A stretch of 64,000 nucleotides of DNA from Gordionus sp. m RMFG-2023 (Eukaryota; Nematomorpha; Gordioida; Chordodea; Parachordodidae), in contig NC_088777.1 in NCBI RefSeq assembly GCF_954871325.1, forward strand, positions 23,661,366 through 23,725,365, read 5' to 3'. Each line of letters begins with the position of its first letter. Positions within the stretch are counted from its first letter, which is position 1. The position numbers and the translations under genes were made by a program. Below the pieces are notes generated by a model. That model was not told where the DNA came from and did not search any database. It saw nothing but the letters and a program-made list of their open reading frames with translations. Below are positions 9,911 to 21,066 of this stretch, one piece after another.

Positions 9911-12585
9911 TCATTTATAGATTACTAATTAACTATCGATTATAGTAGTAAAGTTTTAATTTTTGAGAAAACTATTTGCTTAAATAATTTAAAAATTTGG
10001 ATAATTAAGGAATAATATAATATGATTAAATTATATACTGTCTCCTAAATTTTGAAAAGTCCTTTCCCCTCTTTATGATTTCTATGAATTAAAAAAAACC
10101 TTATTTTCGATTTAAACGGGCGTAATGTGAGATATTACCTTTTTCCCATTTTTTAGGAAATTAATCTTATCTTAAGATTTTAAGAATTTTTTAAGAAACT
10201 TTATTTTCTATACTAATCTCTTCTTTTATAATTTTATAAAATATATTATAGTTTAATAGTTTACTTAACACAAGCGCACAAGCGCAACATAAATTATAAA
10301 TATCTCACTATCATCGACTTTAAACACTATATTAAGATAAAATAATATAATTTAATAAGTTACTATTTATTATAATATATCTTTCAACAATACATTAAAA
10401 GACTAAAGAAAAATTAGATAAAATAATGAATTTAATATATTACTATTTTTGAGCTAGAATTTACATCATGTTATTATTTTCTTGATAACACATTAAAATT
10501 TATAAATAATAATGGATAAAATTTTAAATCCCAAATGCGAAGATTAATAAATGAGATATAATGTTTATTTATTTTTAGTAGTTGATTAATGACAAATGGA
10601 TATATAGGATTTATACATATTGATAATATGAAACACGCTGAATTTTATTCAATAATCATTCCAACATATAACGAAATGACATAATTCCAAATTTTATGCC
10701 AAATTTAAAATTCAAGGAACTTATGAATAATTTCTTTTCTAATCAAGATATTGAACTGGCTATTAGAAATCATCAGTAAATTCAACGCTACTTATAAATA
10801 GACCTATATGATTGTAATATTCAGTATCATTATAAGAATGATTTGGTTTTCAAATTTCAATGCACCCTTAATCCTAATAATGATTTTAATAATGCACATA
10901 GTGAAGAATTTAATTAACATAAATTGATATATATATATAGACAGAAATGGCAAATACATTAAATAAAAATAGGATTAAAATAAATGTGATTAAATGGTAA
11001 TATGATACAATGGAAATTTTTTGAAGACAAGTTAAATTATATATTTTATACTTTACCTTTTTGGAAAATTGGAACCAAATAATTCTTACATTAAATGATG
11101 TCAATTTACAAATATTCGGACCAAATAAGAAACATATATGTATATTAATTTTATTACTCTCTTTATTTTACCTTCTTCCAAATTATTATAATAATTACAT
11201 ATTAATTTTTAATAACCTTTTATCTCTAATACTATATTTTTTCCTCCATCTTTTTTCTTACTTAATTTATCCTTCATTTTTCTTTTTATTTTATTTTACC
11301 AAAATTTTTTTATTTTTTAAATTTATCCTCCGTCTTTTCTTTTATTTTTTTTACTTTACCAAAAATTTTTATTTCTTAAATTTGAATTTTAAAATAAACA
11401 ATAAAAATAAATAAAAAAGTTTTTCTAATTTAGAATGTTATTTATTTATTTTTTACATAAAAAACCGACTTTTTCCAAAACACGTTTTTTTTTCATTACT
11501 ATAAATATACCATGCTTTACTACTAATTTTCTAAAAAAAATAAAAATAAACAATTATATAAATTTTAATATTTGCAAATAAAATTTTGTAATAAAAAATT
11601 AATTTTTGGAAGAAGGAACTTTTTCTATTCTTATATTCTTTCCTTTCCTTTGATATACCCATTACTAACATATGCAAATAGCTGGGATGTAGTCCCACCC
11701 ATTTTTTACTTTTACTTCTGGGTTACAAGGTTTGTTTGTATTCTTAATTAAAAAAAATCGGCATAATTATATGAAGGATGGGCATGGGCCTTCATATAAT
11801 TCACTTACGCTCACATTAGGGCAGGTCTATGACCAACGTGCTATTAAAGATTAAAAATATTACTATTTTTAATAATAAATGCGCTTTATAAAAAAAAATC
11901 GGAATAAAATAATGTATTTAATAAATTATTATTTTTTAATTATAATAAATACATTTTGTAAACGCTTTGAAATCGAAATTGTGAATAAGAGATTAATTAG
12001 ATAATGAATCATGATGAAACTTGTAAATCATAAAAGATTAATTAGTAATAAAGAATATAAATAAGCTGGTACTGTTTTTGAAGAGCAGGAATATTTAATT
12101 TTCACAATAATGGAGATCAGGATTATTTACTTTTCACATTGATAAGTAGAATAATTAGTAATACTTAATTTGAGTATTTAATATGTTAGTAATGGTATTT
12201 GAAGAGCCAAGATACTTAAATTTCACAATAATAAGGAGAAATACTTTATTGACTCAGCAATGAGTATAGAAAAATTTTAATTTACATATTTACTTTGTAA
12301 CTCCTGGGAAAGTAAAATATTAAAAAGAGAATTAAGGTAGAAATTTAAATTGATATTAATCTATTATAATAAAATGTAGGTGCCAACTTGTACGTATTAA
12401 TCTATTTATAGTACACTTAAAATTATTTTAAAAAACATATGGAGAGGAAAGCAACCTAACCAAAAAAGTGTTCTATATTATTCTACACGATGAGCCTTTT
12501 TCCAAATTCATTCATAAACATATTTGTTTTGGTATAAGCCGGATATTTAAGAAAATTAAAAACAGGGATGGTTTAAGATAGAGGA
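9911..12585. other. Gene-free AT-rich region
   Basis: No convincing gene. Open frames here (for example 11,061-11,414) are Phe/Tyr/Leu-rich low-complexity translations. A stretch at about 10,700-10,915 has a short protein-like composition on the plus strand but contains stops and matches nothing I know. Interspersed repeat copy 3 lies at 11,690-11,850. A diverged two-copy tandem repeat (period about 122 bp, shared words TTTGAAGAGC and TTTCACAATAAT) lies at about 12,060-12,250. Confidence 0.6.
11690..11850 (-). repeat. Interspersed repeat family A, copy 3
   Basis: Read on the minus strand it shows the same blocks as the copies at 3.7 and 4.0 kb: GCACGTTGGTCATAGACCTG, GTGAATTATATGAAGG, AACAAACCTTGTAACCCAG. 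It is the closest in sequence to copy 1. Confidence 0.65.
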
Positions 12586-12593
12586 AATCTTAG
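12586..12593. repeat. Left 8-bp TSD (AATCTTAG) of fold-back hAT
   Basis: AATCTTAG directly precedes the element and is repeated exactly at 19,446-19,453. An 8-bp duplication is the hallmark of the hAT superfamily. Confidence 0.95.
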
Positions 12594-12603
12594 TAGTGTT
12601 GTT

Positions 12604-13080
12604 AAAACGCCGCGAGTCGCGACCCCGACCCAAAGCTCGGGTCGTTTTATTCGACTCCGACTCAATGTTTGGGTCGTTTTTTCGACTTCGACCCAAAATA
12701 TGGGTCGTTTTTTTCGACTTCGACCCAAAATATGGGTCGTTTTTTACGACTCCGACTAAAAATTTGGGTCGTTTTTTTCGACTTCGACCCAAAATATGGG
12801 TCGTTTTTTACGACTCCGACTAAAAATTTGGGTCGTTTTTTTCGACTTCGACCCAAAATATGGGTCGTTTTTTACGACTCAAACTTGAAGTTTGGGTCAT
12901 ATTTTTCGACTCAAACTTGAAGTTTGGGTCGTATTTTTCGACTCAAACTTGAAGTTTGGGTCGTATTTTTCGACTCCAACTCAAAGTTTGGGTCGTTTTT
13001 CTGACTCAGACTCAAACATCGGGTCGTTTTATTCAATCCGACCCAAAATATGGATCTTTTTTTTTAAAGTCGACTTAAAG
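12604..13080. repeat. Left-arm GGGTCG/CGACCC subterminal array
   Basis: About 15 short units of CGACYYCGACCCAAAATAT plus GGGTCGTTTTTT type, in which CGACCC and GGGTCG alternate and are separated by T runs. Copies become more diverged toward 13,080. Open frames translated from it (RLRPKIWVVFF repeats) are artefacts of the periodicity. A likely role is multiple transposase binding sites. Confidence 0.9.
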
Positions 13081-13229
13081 TTAGGGTTGCTTTTTTTCAC
13101 CCTTAACCCAATATCTAGATCATTTTTTTTGACCAAAAGTCAAATAACATTTAGTATATATTAATATTATAGGCGGGAAAGTTACTTAAAGCTTCTTTAA
13201 ATTATAATACTCTGGATTAACTATTCATC

Positions 13230-14800
13230 ATAGTTATTTTTTTAAATTTTTAAGTGAAAATGCATCAGAGAAAAGAGCCATTTGTTATGATGGTTATTTT
13301 TAACTTTTTTAAATGAAATAGATAAAAATATATATTGTAGACATGTTAAATCAAAATTTCAGTGAAGATGTACCATAGATAAGTGACAATTGTCATAATC
13401 GCCATTTTTGAGCCTTTTTGAGTTTTTTTAAAGGAAATAGCTAAAAATATATATTCTAAACATGTTAAATTAAAAATTCAGTGAGGATGTATCATAGATA
13501 GGTGACAATTGTCATAATCGCTATTTTTGAACTTTTTCAATTTTTTTTAAAGGAAATAGCTAAAAATATATATTCTAAACATGTTAAATTAAAAATTCAG
13601 TGAGGATGTATCATAGGTAGGTGACAATTGTCATAATCGTTATTTTTGAACTTTTTTCAATTTTTTTAAAGGAAATAGCTAAAAATATATATTCTAAACA
13701 TGTTAAATTAAAAATTCAGTGAGGATGTATCATAGATAGGTGACAATTGTCATAATCGCTATTTTTGAACTTTTTCAAATTTTTTTAAAGGAAATAGCTA
13801 AAAATATATATTCTAAACATGTTAAATTAAAAATTCAGTGAGGATGTATCATAGGTAGGTGACAATTGTCATAATCGTTATTTTTGAACTTTTTTCAATT
13901 TTTTTAAAGGAAATATCTAAAAATATATATTCTAAACATGTTAAATTAAAAATTCAGTGAGGAAGTATCATATATAGGTGACAATTGTCATAATCGCTAT
14001 TTTTGAACTTTTTCAAATTTTTTTAAAGGAAATATCTAAAAATATATATTCTAAACATGTTAAATTAAAAATTCAGTGATGATGTATCATAGATAGGTGA
14101 CAATTGTCATAATCGCTATTTTTGAACTTTTTCAAATTTTTTTAAAGGAAATAGCTAAAATTATATATTCTAAACATGTTAAATTAAAAATTCAGTGAGG
14201 ATGTATCATAGATAGGTGACAATTGTCATAATCGTTATTTTTGAACTTTAATTTTTTTAAAGGAAATATCTAAAAATATATTTTCTAAACATGTTAAATT
14301 AAAAATTCAGTGAGGATGTATCATAGATAGGTGACAATTGTCATAATCGCTATTTTTGAACTTTTTCAATTTTTTTAAAGGAAATAGCTAAAATTATATA
14401 TTCAAAACATGTTAAATTAAAAATTCAGTGAGGATGTATCATATATAGGTGACAATTGTCATAATCGCTATTTTTGAACTTTTTCAAATTTTTTTAAAGG
14501 AAATAGCTAAAAATATATATTCTAAACATGTTGAATTAAAAATTTAAGAGGATGTATCATAGATAGGTGACAATTTTCATAATCGCTATTTTTATCATTT
14601 TTTAAAGAAAATAGCTAAAAATATATATTCTAAACATGTTAAATTAAAAATTCAGTGAGGATGTATCATAGATAGGTGACAATTGTCATAATCGTTATTT
14701 TTAAACTTTTTCCAATTTTTTTAAAGCAAATAGCTAAAGATATATATCCTAAACATGTTAAATTAAAATATCAGTGAGGATGTATCATAGATAAGGGACA
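13230..14800 (+). repeat. Satellite S119, left-arm array (about 12-13 copies)
   Basis: The period is about 117-120 bp, for example the GTGACAATTGTCATAATCG core at about 13,382, 13,501, 13,620, 13,739, 13,858 and on to 14,684. Each unit also has CTAAACATGTTAAATTAAAA and TTCAGTGAGGATGTATCATA. The outermost copies are the most diverged (at 13,285 the core is TTTGTTATGATGG), the middle ones nearly identical, as expected if the array grows by unequal exchange. Confidence 0.92.
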
Positions 14801-15520
14801 AAAAATGTTATTATATATACGAGTAGTAAGGTACATAATAATTTTTAAGTGATAAAATGAGATGCTAATATATTTCTTGTAATTTTAATTTATAAAAAAA
14901 TTCTTAAATATGTTATTGTCATAGACTGGGTCAGAAAATCAACTATCACATAAACTCATCTATGTTTTATTCATATTATATTAAGTTTGAGGATATTAAA
15001 ATATTTCCTCTTTGAAGTTTCTAGTTAGGATAAAATTTACTTGGCACATCTTACAATGATATTTATACCTTGTTTTTTTTCGAGAATAAATTTTATGCGA
15101 TATTTCATGAAGGAAATTACATATCATTGTACAGAGAAATAACTTTGTATATATTATCTGCACCAATATCTTTTATATCAATCTCTATCGATGACATTTT
15201 AAATTATATTGGAAAACTAGATTGTGTAGATTTATAATTATTAATTTAAAGGATTAAGATTTTAGAATTAATTTTAAATATATCTTAATAATTTTTATAT
15301 GCATTTAATATTTAAAATCTCTCGTTATAAGCCTATTTAGCAAGAAAAATATTGACTAATCCTGAAATTACGATAATAGATATCTATACCTTTATATAAT
15401 CTATGAGAAAAATTGCTCTCATAATATTCTTCTTAATAAAATAGTGAATAATTAACGCCTGAAAAAAAGTATAGCGCTTTATAACATGGTTCAAAGTTAA
15501 TCCCAGTATCAATTTTAATT

Positions 15521-16412
15521 TGTAATTTTTCTCAAGTGTTCAAAATTCTAAATCTTAATATCAAAAACTATTTTAGTTATCAATTTAGTAATATTAAAAC
15601 ACTAATATTCTCCAGTATTCATAAAAAACAACAGCCTGAAACAAGAATACTAAGCTCAAATCATCTTAAATATTTGATACATATTTATTAATGTACAAAA
15701 AATTTAATTTAACATTATATATAGATATAAAAATTATGTATAAAATTTATTATTCATGATATTGATATCCCATGAATTTAAACATAAACACTGTTTAAGT
15801 GTTTCGGAGGCCATGCGATTTCTTTTCTTTGTTACGGTGTCCACCCCTCTTGAGAAGACACGCTCGCTCTCAACGGATGTACTTTGCTGCGACAAAAAAT
15901 CTTTAGCCAACATGCAAAGGTACGGAAAACGCTCAGAATTACAGTACGACTTAAAAAAACTCGACTTAACACTACATTTATGAAAAATATGGCTCGCCTA
16001 AATTATTAAATTATATTTAAAAAAATTCATATTTTAATTGAAAAAATGCATCCGGAATCGCAAATACTTATTTAAAAAATTTATTGTTTTATTAGTTTAA
16101 AAATTCCATATGGAAGTGAAGTGACTATTTAAATTCTAAAATTATAAAAGATATTTTATTTTACTTTTAGTGGTGCCAGCTAGACGGCAAATTTGTTGAG
16201 ATTTTTTCTTTTCTTCATTGTTAGGGATAGGGATATGATTAATAATCATTTTTTTTAACTTTCCAAATTTTTTTTTATTATTTTTAGGGGTATAAATCTA
16301 AATTTTTTTATTTTATTCATTTTTTGTTTTTAAAATTATAATTTAATATTATTAACATAAATTTTATTAATAAAAGTTCTCCAATTTAAATCATTTCTTA
16401 AATGTTTTACAC
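15521..16412. other. Single-copy spacer of the fold-back hAT
   Basis: This 892-bp stretch is not part of the inverted arms. It contains the transposase fragment at 15,752-15,975 (minus strand) and otherwise AT-rich sequence without other coding signals. Confidence 0.8.
15752..15975 (-). pseudogene. hAT transposase C-terminal dimerisation domain fragment
   Basis: The minus strand reads through SERFPYLCMLAKDFLS, then STSVESERVFSRG, then TVTKKRNRMASETLKQCLCL. This is the hAT C-terminal dimerisation region, in which the order 'FPYL..LA..FLS..STSVPSERVFS..G..VT.KRNRL' is conserved. Only this last stretch of about 70 residues of a roughly 600-residue transposase is recognisable. The BED finger, the catalytic DDE residues and the insertion domain are absent, so the element cannot supply its own transposase. 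It confirms that the fold-back element belongs to the hAT superfamily, independently of its ends and TSD. The plus-strand open frame overlapping it is a shadow. Confidence 0.9.
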
Positions 16413-17119
16413 ATTAAAATTGATACTGGGATTAACTTTGAACCATGTTATAAAGCGCTATACTTTTTTTCAGGCGTTAATTATTCACTATTTTATTAAA
16501 AAGAATATTATGAGAGCAATTTTTCTCATAGATTATATAAAGGTATAGATATCTATTATTGTAATTTCAGGATTAGTCAATATTTTTCTTGCTAAATAGG
16601 CTTATAACGAGAGATTTTAAATATTAAATGCATATAAAAATTATTAAGATATATTTATAATTAATTCTAAAATCTTAATCCTTTAAATTAATAATTATAA
16701 ATCTACACAATCTAGTTTTCCAATATAATTTAAAATGTCATCGATAGAGATTGATATAAAAGATATTGGTGCAGATAATATATACAAAGTTATTTCTCTG
16801 TACAATGATATGTAATTTCCTTCATGAAATATCGCATAAAATTTATTCTCGAAAAAAAAACAAGGTATAAATATCATTGTAAGATGTGCCAAGTAAATTT
16901 TATCCTAACTAGAAACTTCAAAGAGGAAATATTTTAATATCCTCAAACTTAATAAAATATGAATAAAACATAGATGAGTTTATGTGATAGTTGATTTTCT
17001 GACCCAGTCTATGACAATAACATATTTAAGAATTTTTTTATAAATTAAAATTACAAGAAATATATTAGCATCTCATTTTATCACTTAAAAATTATTATGT
17101 ACCTATCTACTCGTATATA

Positions 17120-18690
17120 TAATAACATTTTTTGTCCCTTATCTATGATACATCCTCACTGATATTTTAATTTAACATGTTTAGGATATATATCTTTAGC
17201 TATTTGCTTTAAAAAAATTGGAAAAAGTTTAAAAATAATGATTATGACAATTGTCACCTATCTATGATACATCCTCACTGAATTTTTAATTTAACATGTT
17301 TAGAATATATATTTTTAGCTATTTTCTTTAAAAAATGATAAAAATAGCGATTATGAAAATTGTCACCTATCTATGATACATCCTCTTAAATTTTTAATTC
17401 AACATGTTTAGAATATATATTTTTAGCTATTTCCTTTAAAAAAATTTGAAAAAGTTCAAAAATAGCGATTATGACAATTGTCACCTATATATGATACATC
17501 CTCACTGAATTTTTAATTTAACATGTTTTGAATATATAATTTTAGCTATTTCCTTTAAAAAAATTGAAAAAGTTCAAAAATAGCGATTATGACAATTGTC
17601 ACCTATCTATGATACATCCTCACTGAATTTTTAATTTAACATGTTTAGAATATATATTTTTAGCTATTTCCTTTAAAAAAATTGAAAAAGTTCATAAATA
17701 ACGATTATGACAATTGTCACCTATCTATGATACATCCTCACTGAATTTTTAATTTAACATGTTTAGAATATATAATTTTAGCTATTTCCTTTAAAAAAAT
17801 TTGAAAAAGTTCAAAAATAGCGATTATGACAATTGTCACCTATCTATGATACATCATCACTGAATTTTTAATTTAACATGTTTAGAATATATATTTTTAG
17901 ATATTTTATTAAAAAAATTTGAAAAAGTTCAAAAATAGCGATTATGACAATTGTCACCTATATATGATACTTCCTCACTGAATTTTTAATTTAACATGTT
18001 TAGAATATATATTTTTAGATATTTCCTTTAAAAAAATTGAAAAAAGTTCAAAAATAACGATTATGACAATTGTCACCTACCTATGATACATCCTCACTGA
18101 ATTTTTAATTTAACATGTTTAGAATATATATTTTTAGCTATTTCCTTTAAAAAAATTTGAAAAAGTTCAAAAATAGCGATTATGACAATTGTCACCTATC
18201 TATGATACATCCTCACTGAATTTTTAATTTAACATGTTTAGAATATATATTTTTAGCTATTTCCTTTAAAAAAATTGAAAAAAGTTCAAAAATAACGATT
18301 ATGACAATTGTCACCTATCTATGATACATCCTCATTGAATTTTTAATTTAACATGTTTTGAATATATAATTTTATCTATTTCCTTTAAAAAAATTGAAAA
18401 AGTTCAAAAATAACGATTATGACAATTTTCACCTATCTATGATACATCCTCACTGAATTTTTAATTTAACATGTTTAGAATATATATTTTTAGCTATTTC
18501 CTTTAAAAAAACTCAAAAAGGCTCAAAAATGGCGATTATGACAATTGTCACTTATCTATGGTACATCTTCACTGAAATTTTGATTAACATGTCTACAATA
18601 TATATTTTTATCTATTTCATTTAAAAAAGTTCAAAAATAACCATCATAACAAATGGCTCTTTTCTATGGTGCATTTTCACTTAAAAATTT
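17120..18690 (-). repeat. Satellite S119, right-arm array (about 12-13 copies)
   Basis: Mirror image of the left-arm array: CGATTATGACAATTGTCAC cores at a 117-120 bp period. Copies correspond in order to those of the left arm, including shared private variants such as a GACAATTTTCAT-type core in the third inner copy. The arms are therefore one duplicated inverted block, not two independent arrays. Confidence 0.92.
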
Positions 18691-18869
18691 AAAAAAATAA
18701 CTATGATGAATAGTTAATCCAGAGTATTATAATTTAAAGAAGCTTTAAGTAACTTTCCCGCCTATAATATTAATATATACTAAATGTTATTTGACTTTTG
18801 GTCAAAAAAAATGATCTAGATATTGGGTTAAGGGTGAAAAAAAGCAATCCTAACTTTAAGTCGACTTTA

Positions 18870-19400
18870 AAAAAAAAGATCCATATTTTGGGTCGGATTG
18901 AATAAAACGACCCGATGTTTGAGTCTGAGTCAGAAAAACGACCCAAACTTTGAGTTGGAGTCGAAAAATACGACCCAAACTTCAAGTTTGAGTCGAAAAA
19001 TACGACCCAAACTTCAAGTTTGAGTCGAAAAATACGACCCAAACTTCAAGTTTGAGTCGAAAAATATGACCCAAACTTCAAGTTTGAGTCGTAAAAAACG
19101 ACCCATATTTTGGGTCGAAGTCGAAAAAAACGACCCAAATTTTTAGTCGGAGTCGTAAAAAACGACCCATATTTTGGGTCGAAGTCGAAAAAAACGACCC
19201 AAATTTTGAGTCGGAGTCGTAAAAAACGACCCATATTTTGGGTCGAGGTCGTTTTTTTCGGCTTGGACTTGGGTCGGAGTCGAAAAAAACGACCCATATT
19301 TTGGGTCGAAGTCGTTTTTTTCGGCTTGAACTCGGGTCGAAGTCGTAAAAAACGACCAAAACTTTGAGTTAGAGTCGAAAAAAACGACCCAAAATTTGGG
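18870..19400. repeat. Right-arm GGGTCG/CGACCC subterminal array
   Basis: Reverse-complement counterpart of the left-arm array. It has extra units near 19,240-19,350 in which a TCGGCTTGGACTTGGGTCGG variant appears that is not seen on the left. Open frames across it are periodic artefacts. Confidence 0.88.
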
Positions 19401-19445
19401 TGAGCTCTGTTCGAGCCGACTCGGCTAAGCCGATTAACAACACTA

Positions 19446-19453
19446 AATCTTAG
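19446..19453. repeat. Right 8-bp TSD (AATCTTAG) of fold-back hAT
   Basis: Exact repeat of 12,586-12,593. Joining the flanks across the element restores a continuous, plausible empty site. Confidence 0.95.
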
Positions 19454-19859
19454 TTGAAAATTAAATTCGAGTTTGGCAAATAAAAAATTCACACTGGGCC
19501 TTGCTTGAGAATTTAACCATGTTAGACCACTGTTCGAAATAACAAAATAAATTTATTATTTAAATATAAAAATAACAAATAACAATTAATTTTATTTCTT
19601 TATTTCTTATATTCTAATCACATGTTATATTTTACTTTATCAATTTCTATATTCAATTAAATTTTAGCATATATATATATATATCAGTGAAGCGTCAGGT
19701 TCACTACTAGGGAAGCAATCAACAAAAAAATTTATTTTTATTTTGGTCAAACTCATATACCATAAAAACATTAAGATTTTAAAATAAGTGGTATTCGTCT
19801 TTGTTTTTGAGTAAAATGATAGTACTGCATTATAAAAGTTATTGCTAGATTTTAAATTT

Positions 19860-20832
19860 TTTAATAATTTTTTTTCAATCGAAATCTAAGATAGATTTGA
19901 TAATCGATCTTGGCTCATCCTGTTTCTGCAATAAGATTGGATTCTTTTTAAAGATGAAAAACTCCGCTCTGCACTTGCTGTTGTTGAAACCAAAGTTAAG
20001 ATGAATTTGCATAATTTAAAAAACTCTTTAAAACTTTTATCAAATCGGTGCATATTAAAAATTTAAGTATTTCATTAACATTCTTTTTATTTCTAAATTC
20101 AACATCCCGAAACACTACCTTTAATTCGGTTTATAGCTTGTGTAAGTCGAAAAATTGAGAATAAGTGTCGTTTAAATTAAATAATAAATATTTACGGAAA
20201 TTTTGAGTATTTGGAATTTACTAATATCTAACAATCGATGAATTTAATTTGGCGTAAGACATATGAAATAGAATTAACAAATCATTTTGAATATCGCTTC
20301 ATATTCCAATAAAAACTGCACTATTTCTAAATGATGTTTCAATAGTAAATTTTCTCCTGTGAGCAAATAAATTAATTCAATATAACTTCCTCTATTTACT
20401 TAATTAGATGATTCATCATCACCACGGAATACGACCTGAATTCCAAGAAAACATATTGAGTTGATCAACATTTCTCTATTTGATTTGACTTTAGAATTAT
20501 ACTCTTCGATTGATATTTTGCGCATCGAATCTATCATATTTTTTAATCGAATCATCGACTGCAAATGAGCAGTTGATCCTTCATGCCGTTTAACTACCTT
20601 TGAAAATTATTCATATCCTAAAATCTTTTATCATACCAAACATATTTTTTCTTTGGGAATAATAGGCATGACCAAAAATATAGAGAATTAGAAAATTTAC
20701 ATCCAGTGAGCCATCCATATTTTTCATATTTATCGATAGAAAAATTACGGATGCAAGTTTTGATTTATTTTTTTAAGTTTTGTAAAATTGGTTTTGGTCT
20801 TCCTTTTTCAATAATCAATTTTTTCGCATCAA
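19860..20832 (-). pseudogene. hAT transposase remnant, ZMYM1/TTF-type
   Basis: Read on the minus strand, an upstream part gives SIEEYNSKVKSNREMLI, FLGIQVVFRGDDESS and SYIELIYLLTGENLLLKHHL. This matches the 'FLARQGLALRGHDE..N.GNFLELL.LLA..D..L..H' block of ZMYM1-like hAT transposases. The downstream end gives TTASAERSFSSLKRIQSYCR followed by NRMSQDRLSNLS, the C-terminal dimerisation motif. Stops and frame shifts lie between them. The transposase N-terminal half is not visible. On the 5' side it is cut by the LINE insertion at 20,849. It is a dead gene. Confidence 0.75.
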
Positions 20833-20848
20833 AATTTATTGAGCTAGC

Positions 20849-20935
20849 CGGGGTGGCCTAATGGGTAAGATGTAGGCTTGGAAACACGAGTATGAACAAG
20901 GACGCGGGTTCAATCCTGGTAAGAACCATAAAAAC
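20849..20935 (+). promoter_or_regulatory. tRNA-like 5' end of the LINE with A-box and B-box
   Basis: The first bases read GCCGGGGTGGCCTAATGGGT, containing an A-box-like TGGCCTAATGG. About 45 bases later comes GGGTTCAATCCTGG, a near-match to the B-box GGTTCRANNCC. This is the layout of an internal RNA polymerase III promoter, with a longer A-to-B spacing as in intron-containing tRNAs. It is part of the LINE, because a degraded relative at 50.8-50.97 kb has the same 5' piece. Confidence 0.6.
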
Positions 20936-21066
20936 TTTCAAGTTCTTCTTCGATGACTGATGAGTAAAGACATATGGTATGATGAATTTCGGAGCTTAGA
21001 GATGACACCCCGGTCACCGACAGGCCTGGACAGCCGGGTGCTAAGGATACCTGTCCAATAAACAAA

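Larger units (their letters stand above)
12594..19445. mobile_element. Giant fold-back hAT element (6.85 kb) with roughly 3-kb inverted arms
   Basis: The ends are TAGTGTTGTTAA and its reverse complement TTAACAACACTA, the common hAT terminal sequence, flanked by the exact TSD AATCTTAG. The left arm (12,594-15,520) and right arm (16,413-19,445) are close reverse complements over about 3 kb. From the tips inward they contain (a) a GGGTCG/CGACCC array, (b) a satellite S119 array, and (c) about 700 bp of single-copy sequence. The 892-bp spacer (15,521-16,412) encodes a fragment of a hAT transposase on the minus strand. The element probably moved as one unit, because the TSD is perfect, and would have needed transposase from elsewhere. 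Small length differences between the arms suggest repeat copy-number drift after insertion. Confidence 0.93.

Noticed and set aside
10910-11104. Hydrophobic minus-strand open frame
   Set aside because: An antisense, low-complexity stretch overlapping a TA microsatellite.
11061-11414. 117-codon open frame rich in Phe/Leu/Tyr
   Set aside because: Low-complexity translation of T-rich DNA, with no start context or family signal.
12556-13164. Overlapping open frames with repeated RLRPKIWVVFF / KSKKTTQILGRSRKK words
   Set aside because: They exist on both strands and in several frames because the underlying 30-bp array lacks stops. They are periodic artefacts, not proteins. The same applies to 18,770-19,492.
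13230-14800. Regularly spaced repeats resembling a CRISPR array
   Set aside because: The whole 119-bp unit is conserved, with no unique spacers, and it sits in a eukaryotic transposon. It is a satellite array.
20849-20935. Genuine tRNA gene
   Set aside because: It has A- and B-box-like blocks but no convincing cloverleaf or acceptor stem, and it is the fixed 5' end of a LINE family (the same piece is at 50.97 kb).
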